A DNA stretch of 43,847 nucleotides, taken from assembly GCA_045604705.1 (NCBI GenBank), contig JAZUOO010000032.1, positions 1-43,847 of the forward strand. Direction: 5' to 3'. Positions 8,594-15,430 of this stretch are shown here, piece after piece; the stretch's first letter is position 1; every line of letters begins with the position of its first letter. The position numbers and the translations under genes were made by a program. The DNA comes from SIG622 sp045604705 (GTDB taxonomy: Bacteria; Bacillota; Clostridia; Oscillospirales; CAG-382). The notes beneath the pieces are model-generated. The model worked only from the letters and a program-made list of their open reading frames with translations, did no database searches and was not told where the DNA came from.

Positions 8594-8872
8594 ATGAGCA
8601 GAAGCATCAAGAAGGGACCCTTCGTCGAAGCAAAGCTTTTCGCAAGAATCGAAGATATGAACGCTAAGGGCGAAAAGAGAGTTCTTAAGACATGGTCCAG
8701 ATCTTCCACAATATTCCCTCAGTTCGTAGGACACACAATCGCTGTTCATGACGGCAGAAAGCACGTTCCGGTTTATGTAACCGAAGATATGGTCGGACAT
8801 AAGCTCGGCGAATTCGCTCCCACAAGAACATTCAAGGGACACGCTGGCACAAAGACATCCAACAACGGTTGA
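8594..8872 (+). CDS. rpsS: 30S ribosomal protein S19
   Basis: A 92-residue S19 starting MSRSIKKGPFVEAKL and containing GHKLGEFAPTRTFKGH, matching the family over its full length. It binds 16S rRNA in the head of the small subunit near S13. A strong AAGGAGG site precedes it. Its last codons form the 5' arm of a stem-loop (AACGGTT/AACCGTT, 8864-8882), so the structure spans the stop codon. Confidence 0.97.
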   Translation: MSRSIKKGPFVEAKLFARIEDMNAKGEKRVLKTWSRSSTIFPQFVGHTIAVHDGRKHVPVYVTEDMVGHKLGEFAPTRTFKGHAGTKTSNNG

Positions 8873-8941
8873 TAAAACCGTTTACCAATGATATAGCGCA
8901 AACGACGATTCGCGAAAAACGAGTCGCAAGAGTTTTGCGAA
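8864..8941 (+). other. Two stem-loops between rpsS and rplV
   Basis: First stem AACGGTT (8864-8870)/AACCGTT (8876-8882), straddling the rpsS stop. Second stem TTCGC + AAAAC (8909-8920)/GTTTTGCGAA (8932-8941), whose 3' arm abuts the rplV Shine-Dalgarno AAGGAGG (8941-8947). The placement suggests a translational or processing role; this is inference. Confidence 0.5.
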
Positions 8942-8957
8942 AGGAGGAAAATAACAA

Positions 8958-9293
8958 ATGGAAGCAAAGGCTTATCTTAATGATTTAAGAATTTCTCCCA
9001 GAAAAGTTAAAGTAGTTCTTGATATAATCAGAGGCAAGGACGTAGCAACAGCTATGGGTATCCTCATGAATACAAGAAAGGCAGCTTCGGAGCCCGTACT
9101 TAAGCTCCTTAAGTCTGCTGTGGCTAACGCCGAAAACAATCAGAGCATGGATGTAACCAAGCTTTATATCTCTCAGTGCTTTGTAACACCCGGCAGAACA
9201 GCCAAGAGAATCATGCCCCGCGCACAGGGCAGAGCTTTCAGAATACTCAAGAGAAGCTCTCACATCACCCTCGCTGTGGCTGAAAAAGAGTAA
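8958..9293 (+). CDS. rplV: 50S ribosomal protein L22
   Basis: A 111-residue L22 with the family start (AYLNDLRISPRKVKVVLDIIRGK) and the extended beta-hairpin region (GRTAKRIMPRAQGRAFRI), which reaches into the exit tunnel and is a common site of macrolide resistance changes. No insertion or deletion is visible in that hairpin. AAGGAGG precedes the start. A GCACG/CGTGC stem (9316-9329) occupies the gap to rpsC. Confidence 0.97.
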   Translation: MEAKAYLNDLRISPRKVKVVLDIIRGKDVATAMGILMNTRKAASEPVLKLLKSAVANAENNQSMDVTKLYISQCFVTPGRTAKRIMPRAQGRAFRILKRSSHITLAVAEKE

Positions 9294-9358
9294 GTAAACT
9301 CTTAAACCTCAAAGAGCACGAAAACGTGCAAAATCTACAAGGAGGATAATTACGAAAT

Positions 9359-10084
9359 ATGGGACAGAAAGTCAATCCCCACGGTCTTCGCGTGGGCGTA
9401 ATATAGAACTGGGACTCCAGATGGTTCGTAAAGGACGAAGTATTCGGTGATACACTCGTAGCTGACTACAAGCTCAGAACATGGCTTAAGGAAAAGCTCA
9501 AGAAGAACGGAGTTCCGAAAATTGAGATCGAAAGAGACGGCAAGGGCAAGGTTAAGGTGGTTATCCACTGCGCAAAGCCCGGCACAATCATCGGTAAGGG
9601 CGGCGAAGAGCTCACAAAGCTCAACAAGGAAGTTGACGCATTCGTAGGTTCTCACGTTGCTATAAAGGTTGAAGAAGTTAAGTTCGTTGATCTCGACGCA
9701 CAGCTCGTTGCAGAAAACGTTGCTTCTCAGCTTGAAAACAGAATCGCATTCAGACGTGCAATGAAGCAGGCAATCGGCAGAACAATGAAGCACGGCGCAA
9801 GAGGTATCAAGATTATGTGCTCCGGACGTCTTAACGGTGCCGAAATTGCAAGAAGCGAATCCTACCACGAAGGTACTATTCCGCTTCAGACAATCAGAGC
9901 AGACATCAACTACGGCTTCGCAGAAGCTGATACAACCTACGGCAAGATCGGTATCAAGGTATGGATCTACCAGGGCGAAGTTCTTCCCACAGTAAAGAAG
10001 GACAGACCCAGACGTGACAGACGTGACGACAGACGCGGTGACCGTCCCCAGAGAAGAGAAAAGAAGGAAGGGGGAGCTAACTAA
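9359..10084 (+). CDS. rpsC: 30S ribosomal protein S3, interrupted by an in-frame TAG at codon 16
   Basis: The reading frame from ATG 9359 (after GGAGG at 9341) gives MGQKVNPHGLRVGVI, then TAG at 9404-9406, then NWDSRWFV and a full-length S3 of 242 codons. The type II KH domain with its GKGGEEL loop is intact, as is the DTTYGKIGIKVWIY C-terminal domain. Family members carry lysine or arginine at position 16 (VGVIKDW), so one A-to-T change from AAG explains the stop. The next in-frame initiation codon, GTG at 9557, would remove 66 residues and part of the KH domain, so restart is unlikely to give a working protein. The alternatives are a sequence error, a real mutation or amber read-through. 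The stop overlaps the rplP start. Confidence 0.9.
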
Positions 10085-10509
10085 TGTTAATGCCGAAGAG
10101 AGTAAAGTACAGAAGAGTTCACAGAGGCAGAATGAAGGGTAAGGCAATGAGAGGTAACACAGTTACCAACGGTACCTTCGGTCTTCAGGCAACAGAACCC
10201 GGCTGGATCACAAGCAATCAGATAGAAGCTGCCCGTATCGCGATGACAAGATACATCAAAAGAGGCGGTCAGGTATGGATTAAAATATTCCCGGATAAGC
10301 CCGTAACGGAAAAGCCCGCTGAAACTCGAATGGGTTCAGGTAAGGGTTCACCCGAGTACTGGGTAGCAGTAGTTAAGCCCGGCAGAGTAATGTTCGAGAT
10401 GGATGGCATCTCCGAAGAAGTTGCTCGTGAGGCTATGCGTCTTGCTTCTCACAAGCTTCCCATTAAGTGTAAGTTCGTGAAGAAGGAAGAATCAGTAGAG
10501 GAGGCATAA
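10084..10509 (+). CDS. rplP: 50S ribosomal protein L16
   Basis: A 141-residue L16 beginning MLMPKRVKYRRVHRGRMKG. It organises the A-site region of the large subunit. The ATG overlaps the rpsC stop (TAATG at 10082-10086), so its translation is normally coupled to rpsC, which makes the rpsC amber codon potentially polar on it. GGGGGAG in the rpsC tail supplies the ribosome-binding site. Confidence 0.97.
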   Translation: MLMPKRVKYRRVHRGRMKGKAMRGNTVTNGTFGLQATEPGWITSNQIEAARIAMTRYIKRGGQVWIKIFPDKPVTEKPAETRMGSGKGSPEYWVAVVKPGRVMFEMDGISEEVAREAMRLASHKLPIKCKFVKKEESVEEA

Positions 10510-10515
10510 GGCTTT

Positions 10516-10710
10516 ATGAAAATAACGGAAATCAGAGAAAAATCTTCCGCTGAGCTTATGGAGCTTTTGAAGCAGCAGAAAGCTGAACTCTTCAACCTCC
10601 GTTTTCAGCACGCAATAAACGCTCTCGACAATCCTCAGAAGATTGTTGAAACCAAAAAGACTATCGCCAAGATTCACACGGTAATCACCGAAAAGTCAAA
10701 GCAGGCGTAA
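10516..10710 (+). CDS. rpmC: 50S ribosomal protein L29
   Basis: A 64-residue helical protein with the L29 pattern (EIREKSSAELMELLKQQKAELFNLRFQHA). It lies near L23 at the tunnel exit. The start follows AGAGGAGG in the end of rplP at close spacing, so the three genes rpsC-rplP-rpmC are tightly packed. Normal length. Confidence 0.95.
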   Translation: MKITEIREKSSAELMELLKQQKAELFNLRFQHAINALDNPQKIVETKKTIAKIHTVITEKSKQA

Positions 10711-10730
10711 GCGGGAAGGAGTAAAGTAAG

Positions 10731-10985
10731 ATGGAAAGAAATCTCAGAAAGACCAGAGTTGGTCGTGTCGTAAGCAATAAGATGCAGAAGACAATCGTTG
10801 TTGCCATCGAAGATAACGTTAAGCACCCGCTTTATAAGAAGGTCATCAAGAGAACAGTTAAGTTCAAGGCTCATGATGAAGAAAACGTTTGCAACATCGG
10901 CGACAAGGTAGAAATCATGGAAACAAGACCTCTCTCCAAGGATAAGAACTGGAGACTTGTAAGAATCATCGAAAAGGCGAAGTAA
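10731..10985 (+). CDS. rpsQ: 30S ribosomal protein S17
   Basis: An 84-residue S17 (RNLRKTRVGRVVSNKMQKTIVVAIE...) of OB fold. It binds 16S rRNA early in assembly of the small-subunit body. GAAGGAG precedes the start. Immediately after its stop lie two back-to-back perfect stem-loops (10984-11027). Confidence 0.97.
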   Translation: MERNLRKTRVGRVVSNKMQKTIVVAIEDNVKHPLYKKVIKRTVKFKAHDEENVCNIGDKVEIMETRPLSKDKNWRLVRIIEKAK

Positions 10986-11090
10986 TTTTCAACTGCGTTG
11001 AAAATTGAAGAATCCCGTGGATTCTTCGCAGCAGCTGATTCGATATTCGGAACTAACCGAAATCAGAGCCCTGCGTGCAAAGACACGTAA
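10984..11090 (+). other. Tandem perfect stem-loops between rpsQ and rplN
   Basis: AATTTTCAAC (10984-10993)/GTTGAAAATT (10997-11006) is a perfect 10-bp stem with a TGC loop. It is followed with no gap by GAAGAATCC (11007-11015)/GGATTCTTC (11019-11027), a perfect 9-bp stem with a CGT loop. Two weaker stems (TTCGG/CCGAA near 11046-11061 and GTG/CAC-type near 11074-11087) follow. No T-run follows the two strong stems, so they are not simple terminators. Confidence 0.7.
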
Positions 11091-11116
11091 GGTATTAAAT
11101 ATGGAGGACACAAGAA

Positions 11117-11485
11117 ATGTTACAACAGCAGTCAATGATGAAGGTTGCCGATAACACCGGCGCCAAGGAAATGATGTGCATTCGTGTGCTCGGCGGAACA
11201 GGCAGAAGATATGCGAGAATCGGAGACGTAGTCGTTTGCGCAGTCAAGAAAGCGACACCCGGCGGTGTTGTTAAAAAAGGTGACGTAGTAAAGGCAGTAG
11301 TCGTAAGAACAAAGCAGCCCCTTCGTCGTGCAGACGGCAGCTACATCAGATTTGATGAAAATGCAGCCGTAATAATCAAGGAAGACAAGAACCCCAGAGG
11401 TACACGTATCTTTGGACCGATCGCTAGAGAGCTCCGTGAGAAGGATTACCTTAAGATCCTTTCCCTCGCTCCCGAAGTACTTTAA
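11117..11485 (+). CDS. rplN: 50S ribosomal protein L14
   Basis: A 122-residue L14 with the family start MLQQQSMMKVADNTGAKE and the end REKDYLKILSLAPEVL. It contacts 16S rRNA at an intersubunit bridge and is the docking site for the silencing factor RsfS. ATGGAGG lies upstream at 11100-11106. Full length, no anomaly. rplX follows after 14 bases. Confidence 0.97.
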   Translation: MLQQQSMMKVADNTGAKEMMCIRVLGGTGRRYARIGDVVVCAVKKATPGGVVKKGDVVKAVVVRTKQPLRRADGSYIRFDENAAVIIKEDKNPRGTRIFGPIARELREKDYLKILSLAPEVL

Positions 11486-11499
11486 GGAGGTCGCGTAAA

Positions 11500-11841
11500 A
11501 TGGCAAAGCAGCTTACAAAATATCAGAAGAAGCTCGGCGTTCGTACAGGCGACACCGTAGTAATTATCTCCGGCGACGATAAGGGAAAGACCGGTAAGGT
11601 TCTTGAAGTATCTCCCGCAGAAGGAAAGATAATCGTAGAAGGCGTAAACATGATTACAAAGCATGTACGCCCCAGACGTGAAGGCGAGGAAGGCGGCAGA
11701 ATCCAGGCAGAAGGCGCATTCTACGCTTCCAAGGCAATGGTTGTTTGCTCTAAGTGCAAGCACGGCGTAAGAGTTGGTCACAAGATTCTTGAAGACGGCT
11801 CCAAGGTTCGTGTATGCAAGAAGTGCGGCACAGAACTTTAA
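11500..11841 (+). CDS. rplX: 50S ribosomal protein L24 with zinc-ribbon cysteines
   Basis: A 113-residue L24 with an N-terminal KOW motif (DTVVIISGDDKGKTGKVLEV) that starts large-subunit assembly. The C-terminal part has paired cysteines, CSKC and CKKC, suggesting a zinc-binding form seen in many Firmicutes. AAGGAGG overlaps the end of rplN. No anomaly apart from the zinc ribbon, which is a lineage feature. Confidence 0.97.
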   Translation: MAKQLTKYQKKLGVRTGDTVVIISGDDKGKTGKVLEVSPAEGKIIVEGVNMITKHVRPRREGEEGGRIQAEGAFYASKAMVVCSKCKHGVRVGHKILEDGSKVRVCKKCGTEL

Positions 11842-11859
11842 ATAGGGAGGTAACGTAAA

Positions 11860-12399
11860 ATGGCTAGACTTACAGAGCTTTACAAGAATGAAGTAGCACC
11901 TGCCCTCATGAAGAAGTTCGAATACAAGAGCCCCATGCAGATCCCGAGAATCGACAAGGTTGTAATCAACGTCGGCGCAGGTGAAGCAAAGGACAACTCC
12001 AAGGTTATCGACAACATTATAAGCGACCTCGGAATCATCACAGGTCAGAAGGCAGTAGCTACAATCGCAAAGAAATCCGTCGCTAACTTCAAAATCCGTC
12101 AGGGCATGAAGCTCGGCGCAAAGGTAACTCTCAGAGGCGAAAGAATGTACGAATTCCTCGACAGACTCTTCAACCTCGCACTTCCGAGAGTTCGTGACTT
12201 CAAGGGCATAAATCCCGATTCCTTCGACGGCAGAGGAAACTACTCCCTCGGTCTTAAGGAACAGCTCATATTCCCCGAAATCGAATATGATAAGATTGAC
12301 GCTATCAGAGGTATGGACATCGCAATCGTTACAACAGCTACAAACGACGAACACGCAAGAGAGCTTCTCGCTCTTATGGGCGCACCGTTCGTAAAGTAA
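11860..12399 (+). CDS. rplE: 50S ribosomal protein L5
   Basis: A 179-residue L5 (MARLTELYKNEVAPALMKKF; IPRIDKVVINVGAGEA; GRGNYSLGLKEQLIFPEI). It binds 5S rRNA and contacts the P-site tRNA. GGGAGG precedes the start. The ends match the family. Confidence 0.97.
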   Translation: MARLTELYKNEVAPALMKKFEYKSPMQIPRIDKVVINVGAGEAKDNSKVIDNIISDLGIITGQKAVATIAKKSVANFKIRQGMKLGAKVTLRGERMYEFLDRLFNLALPRVRDFKGINPDSFDGRGNYSLGLKEQLIFPEIEYDKIDAIRGMDIAIVTTATNDEHARELLALMGAPFVK

Positions 12400-12417
12400 T
12401 AAGAGGGGTAAGGAATT

Positions 12418-12603
12418 ATGGCAAAGAAATCAATGGTTTTAAAGCAGCAGAGAGAGCAGAAGTTCTCTACACGCGAATACAACAGATGTAAGATTTGCGG
12501 CCGCCCCCATGCTTATATGAGAAAGTACGGCATCTGCCGTATCTGCTTTAGAGAACTTGCTTACAAGGGTCAGATTCCCGGTGTAAGAAAGGCAAGCTGG
12601 TAA
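12418..12603 (+). CDS. rpsN: 30S ribosomal protein S14, zinc-binding type
   Basis: A 61-residue short-form S14 with a CKIC...CRIC four-cysteine zinc motif. This is the zinc-dependent version, and a zinc-independent paralogue may exist elsewhere as in Bacillus. Start after GAGGGG at 12403-12408. The C-terminus GQIPGVRKASW is the usual ending. A 156-nt gap with several stems follows before rpsH. Confidence 0.97.
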   Translation: MAKKSMVLKQQREQKFSTREYNRCKICGRPHAYMRKYGICRICFRELAYKGQIPGVRKASW

Positions 12604-12759
12604 TCAAAGAGGTTACAGTGCCGTTCTCGGCAATCTCAAAAAAAATTATTGAGTCCGAAAGGTCCGGCAGCCGCACAAGGCAGAGCTGTGCAAAACCTTG
12701 TGAGAAGCGCAGAGCACGGATACCGCGGACGGTAGAAAAGCATTAAAGGAGGCTTTACA
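12604..12759 (+). other. Stem-rich gap between rpsN and rpsH
   Basis: Inverted repeats TGCCG/CGGCA (around 12619-12632) and CACAAGG/CCTTGTG (around 12675-12703) occupy this 156-nt gap, which ends in AAAGGAGG before rpsH. No open frame is credible. S8 is the classical spc-operon autoregulator in E. coli, so a structured site just before rpsH is of interest, but the S8-binding consensus was not recognised. Confidence 0.4.
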
Positions 12760-13155
12760 ATGCAGATAACAGACGTTATTGCGGATATGCTTACTCGTAT
12801 TCGTAACGCAAGCTCCGCAAAGCACGAAACAGTTGACATTCCCGCTTCGGGTACAAAGAAAGCTATTGCCGACATCCTCTGCGAAGAAGGCTATGTTGCA
12901 GGCTATCAGATAATCGAAGACGGTAAGCAGGGTATTATCAGAATCACCCTTAAGTACATCGCTAAGAAGCCCGTTATCCAGGGACTCAAGCGTGTATCCA
13001 AGCCCGGTCTGAGAATTTACGCAGGCTGTGAAGATATGCCTTCCGTTATGAAGGGTCTCGGTACAGCAATCGTATCAACTTCCAAGGGCATTATGACAGA
13101 CAAGAAGGCAAGACGTGAGCACGTTGGCGGCGAAGTACTCGCTTTCGTTTGGTAA
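12760..13155 (+). CDS. rpsH: 30S ribosomal protein S8
   Basis: A 131-residue S8 starting MQITDVIADMLTRIRNASSA and ending HVGGEVLAFVW, full length. It is a primary 16S-binding protein of the platform, and in E. coli it represses the spc operon. AAAGGAGG lies before the start. Two stem-loops follow the stop. Confidence 0.97.
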   Translation: MQITDVIADMLTRIRNASSAKHETVDIPASGTKKAIADILCEEGYVAGYQIIEDGKQGIIRITLKYIAKKPVIQGLKRVSKPGLRIYAGCEDMPSVMKGLGTAIVSTSKGIMTDKKARREHVGGEVLAFVW

Positions 13156-13158
13156 ACC

Positions 13159-13208
13159 GCAAAATTTTTGGTTTTGCTCAGGAAGTTTCCGTCTTTGACG
13201 AAAACTTC
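13159..13208 (+). other. Two stem-loops between rpsH and rplF
   Basis: GCAAAA (13159-13164)/TTTTGC (13172-13177) is followed four bases later by GAAGTTT (13182-13188)/AAACTTC (13202-13208). The second encloses CGTC/GACG around a TTT loop. The same two-stem layout recurs in other gaps of this operon. Confidence 0.55.
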
Positions 13209-13309
13209 GGAATGTACAGCAATAATAAAACGGTGAATATTCACCCGTACACGTTGTAATAGGCAGAAAAGACGTGTATGTAATCTCAAAAAATATAAGG
13301 AGAAATAAT

Positions 13310-13843
13310 ATGTCAAGAATCGGTAGACTGCCCATAACAGTTCCCGCAGGCGTAGAAGTAAAGCTTGACGGCTCAACTCTTACAGTTAAGGGCAAAAACG
13401 GCACACTTACACAGACTTTCCACCCTGATATGATTATCAAGGCAGATGCAGGTGTAATCACAGTTGAAAGACCTTCCGAAGAAAAGGCTCACAAGGCACT
13501 TCACGGTCTGACAAGAACTCTCATTGCTAACATGGTTGAGGGTGTAACAGAAGGTTACAAGAAGGAACTTGAAATCGTCGGCGTAGGTTACAGAGTTTCC
13601 ATGGCAGGCACAAAGCTTGTTCTCGAGCTCGGCTATTCTCACAAAATTGAGATGGAACAGCCCGCAGGCATTAAGTTCGAAGTAGCAGAAAATAAGATCA
13701 CAGTTTCCGGTGCAGACAAACAGCAGGTTGGTCAGGTTGCAGCGGAAGTAAGAAGCAAGAGACCTCCGGAACCCTTCCATGGCAAGGGCGTAAGATATGT
13801 TGATGAACACATCAGACGTAAATCCGGTAAGGCCGGCAAATAA
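13310..13843 (+). CDS. rplF: 50S ribosomal protein L6
   Basis: A 177-residue L6 (SRIGRLPITVPAGVEVKLDG... GKGVRYVDEHIRRKSGKAGK), with two related halves. It binds near the sarcin-ricin loop. The ATG at 13310 follows AAGGAG at 13297-13302; the in-frame ATG at 13274 was rejected because it lies upstream of that site and adds non-family residues. Confidence 0.97.
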   Translation: MSRIGRLPITVPAGVEVKLDGSTLTVKGKNGTLTQTFHPDMIIKADAGVITVERPSEEKAHKALHGLTRTLIANMVEGVTEGYKKELEIVGVGYRVSMAGTKLVLELGYSHKIEMEQPAGIKFEVAENKITVSGADKQQVGQVAAEVRSKRPPEPFHGKGVRYVDEHIRRKSGKAGK

Positions 13844-13864
13844 CGGGAAGGAGAGTAAAGCACT

Positions 13865-14224
13865 ATGGTATCAAGAAAAGATGCAAACGCTCAGAGAAAA
13901 AAGAGACACATCAGAGTGCGCGCGAAGATCTCCGGCACAGCAGCTCGCCCCCGTCTTTGCGTATACCGCTCGCTCAATAACATTTATGTTCAGATCATTG
14001 ATGACACCTGCGGTAAGACACTCGTAACAGCATCCAGTGTTGAAAAAGAGTTCGGAAAGAACGGCGGCAACAAGGAGGATGCAAAGAAGGTTGGAGAGCT
14101 CGCTGCAAAGAGAGCACTCGACAAGGGTATCGAAGAAGTTGTCTTCGACAGAGGCGGCTACCTCTATCACGGTAGAATAGCAGCTCTCGCAGAAGGCGCA
14201 AGAGAAGCAGGACTTAAATTCTAA
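13865..14224 (+). CDS. rplR: 50S ribosomal protein L18
   Basis: A 119-residue L18 with the basic N-terminus (KDANAQRKKRHIRVRAKISG) that binds 5S rRNA and the C-terminal GYLYHGRIAALAEGAREAGLKF. GAAGGAGAG precedes the start. rpsE follows after 12 bases. Confidence 0.97.
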   Translation: MVSRKDANAQRKKRHIRVRAKISGTAARPRLCVYRSLNNIYVQIIDDTCGKTLVTASSVEKEFGKNGGNKEDAKKVGELAAKRALDKGIEEVVFDRGGYLYHGRIAALAEGAREAGLKF

Positions 14225-14236
14225 GGAGGTTTACCA

Positions 14237-14740
14237 ATGGCTAAGAACATAGACGCAGCTACACTCGATCTTGAAGAGACAGTCGTTGTCACAAGAAGAG
14301 TATCCAAGACTGTAAAGGGCGGTCGTATCATGCGTTTCGCAGCGGTTGTTGTAGTAGGCGACCGTAACGGCCACATCGGCTACGGTACAGGTAAATCCGC
14401 TGAAGTACCCGAAGCTATCAAGAAGGCTATCGAAGACGCAAAGAAGAACATGATTACAGTTTCCCTTAAGGGAACATCAATCCCCCACGAAGTAATAGGC
14501 GAATACGGTGCAGCAAGAGTACTCATCAAGCCCGCTGCAGAAGGTACCGGTATCATCGCAGGCGGCACTTGCCGTGCAGTACTTGACCTTGCGGGAATCA
14601 GAGACATCCGTGCAAAGTCGCTCAGAAGTAATAATAAGATCAACGTAGTAAAGGCTACTTTCGCAGGTCTTGCAAGCCTCAGAACAGCTGAAGAAGTTGC
14701 AAAGATCAGAGGCAAGAATGCGGAAGACCTCAGAAAGTAA
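14237..14740 (+). CDS. rpsE: 30S ribosomal protein S5
   Basis: A 167-residue S5: N-terminal double-stranded RNA-binding-like domain (TVVVTRRVSKTVKGGRIMRFAA) and C-terminal domain (VLIKPAAEGTGIIAGG). It works in decoding fidelity and in mRNA helicase activity at the entry channel. AAGGAGG sits directly before the start. Full length. Confidence 0.97.
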   Translation: MAKNIDAATLDLEETVVVTRRVSKTVKGGRIMRFAAVVVVGDRNGHIGYGTGKSAEVPEAIKKAIEDAKKNMITVSLKGTSIPHEVIGEYGAARVLIKPAAEGTGIIAGGTCRAVLDLAGIRDIRAKSLRSNNKINVVKATFAGLASLRTAEEVAKIRGKNAEDLRK

Positions 14741-14755
14741 TAGGAGGACGCAGAA

Positions 14756-14935
14756 ATGGCAAATATTAAGGTAACTCTCAAAAAGAGTCTTATCGGCCGT
14801 AAGGAAAACCACATTGCAACTGCGAAATCCATGGGACTTCGCAAGATCGGCGATACAAGCGTTCAGGTAAAGAACGCAGCAACAGAAGGCAAGATCGCTC
14901 TCATCAGCTACCTTGTAGAAACTGAAGAGGTTTGA
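14756..14935 (+). CDS. rpmD: 50S ribosomal protein L30
   Basis: A 59-residue L30 (IKVTLKKSLIGRKENHIATAKSMGL; KIGDTSVQVKN), bacterial length. TAGGAGG before the ATG fixes the start. A perfect 7-bp stem TGAATAC/GTATTCA with a GGAT loop (14949-14966) fills the gap to rplO. Confidence 0.95.
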   Translation: MANIKVTLKKSLIGRKENHIATAKSMGLRKIGDTSVQVKNAATEGKIALISYLVETEEV

Positions 14936-14985
14936 GATCGCAAATTTCTGAATACGGATGTATTCAAAGAAAGGATTGAAAATAT

Positions 14986-15429
14986 ATGAAGCTTCATGAA
15001 CTTACACCCGCTGCAGGTTCAGCCGAAAAGGCTTGGAGAAAGGGCAGAGGTCCCGGCTCCGGTAACGGCAAGACTGCAGGTAAAGGTCACAAGGGTCAGA
15101 ACGCAAGAAGCGGCGGCGGAGTACGTCCCGGCTTTGAAGGCGGTCAGATTCCGATGTACAGAAGACTCCCCAAGAGAGGCTTTACAAACGATATGTTCAA
15201 GAAGGTATACGCTATAATTAACGTAGACGCACTTGACAGATTTGAAGATGGCGCTGAAGTAACCGTAGAAACACTTATCGCTGAAGGTATCATCAAGGAT
15301 ACAAAGGACGGCGTAAAGATTCTCGGAAACGGCGAAATTACCAAGAAGCTTACGGTAAAGGCTAATGTCTTCTCCGCTTCGGCAAAGGAGAAAATCGAAG
15401 CTGCCGGCGGAAAGGCTGAGGTGATTTGA
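14986..15429 (+). CDS. rplO: 50S ribosomal protein L15
   Basis: A 147-residue L15 with the glycine-arginine-rich N-terminal extension (MKLHELTPAAGSAEKAWRKG, GSGNGKTAGKGHKGQNAR) that threads into 23S rRNA. It acts late in assembly. The stop is one base from the secY start, so the two are coupled and secY's GAGGTGAT site lies within rplO. Confidence 0.97.
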   Translation: MKLHELTPAAGSAEKAWRKGRGPGSGNGKTAGKGHKGQNARSGGGVRPGFEGGQIPMYRRLPKRGFTNDMFKKVYAIINVDALDRFEDGAEVTVETLIAEGIIKDTKDGVKILGNGEITKKLTVKANVFSASAKEKIEAAGGKAEVI

Positions 15430-15430
15430 A

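Noticed and set aside
9404..9406. General reassignment of TAG to an amino acid in this organism
   Set aside because: No other intact gene here contains an in-frame TAG, so wholesale recoding is not supported; only the single rpsC case needs explaining.
9350..10147. 265-codon minus-strand frame opposite rpsC
   Set aside because: Antisense shadow of rpsC; it happens to lack stops because of codon bias, and has no recognisable protein features.
11482..12354. 290-codon open frame on the minus strand opposite rplX and rplE
   Set aside because: It is the codon-biased shadow of two certain ribosomal genes, with no ribosome-binding site and a cysteine/leucine-heavy composition typical of antisense frames.
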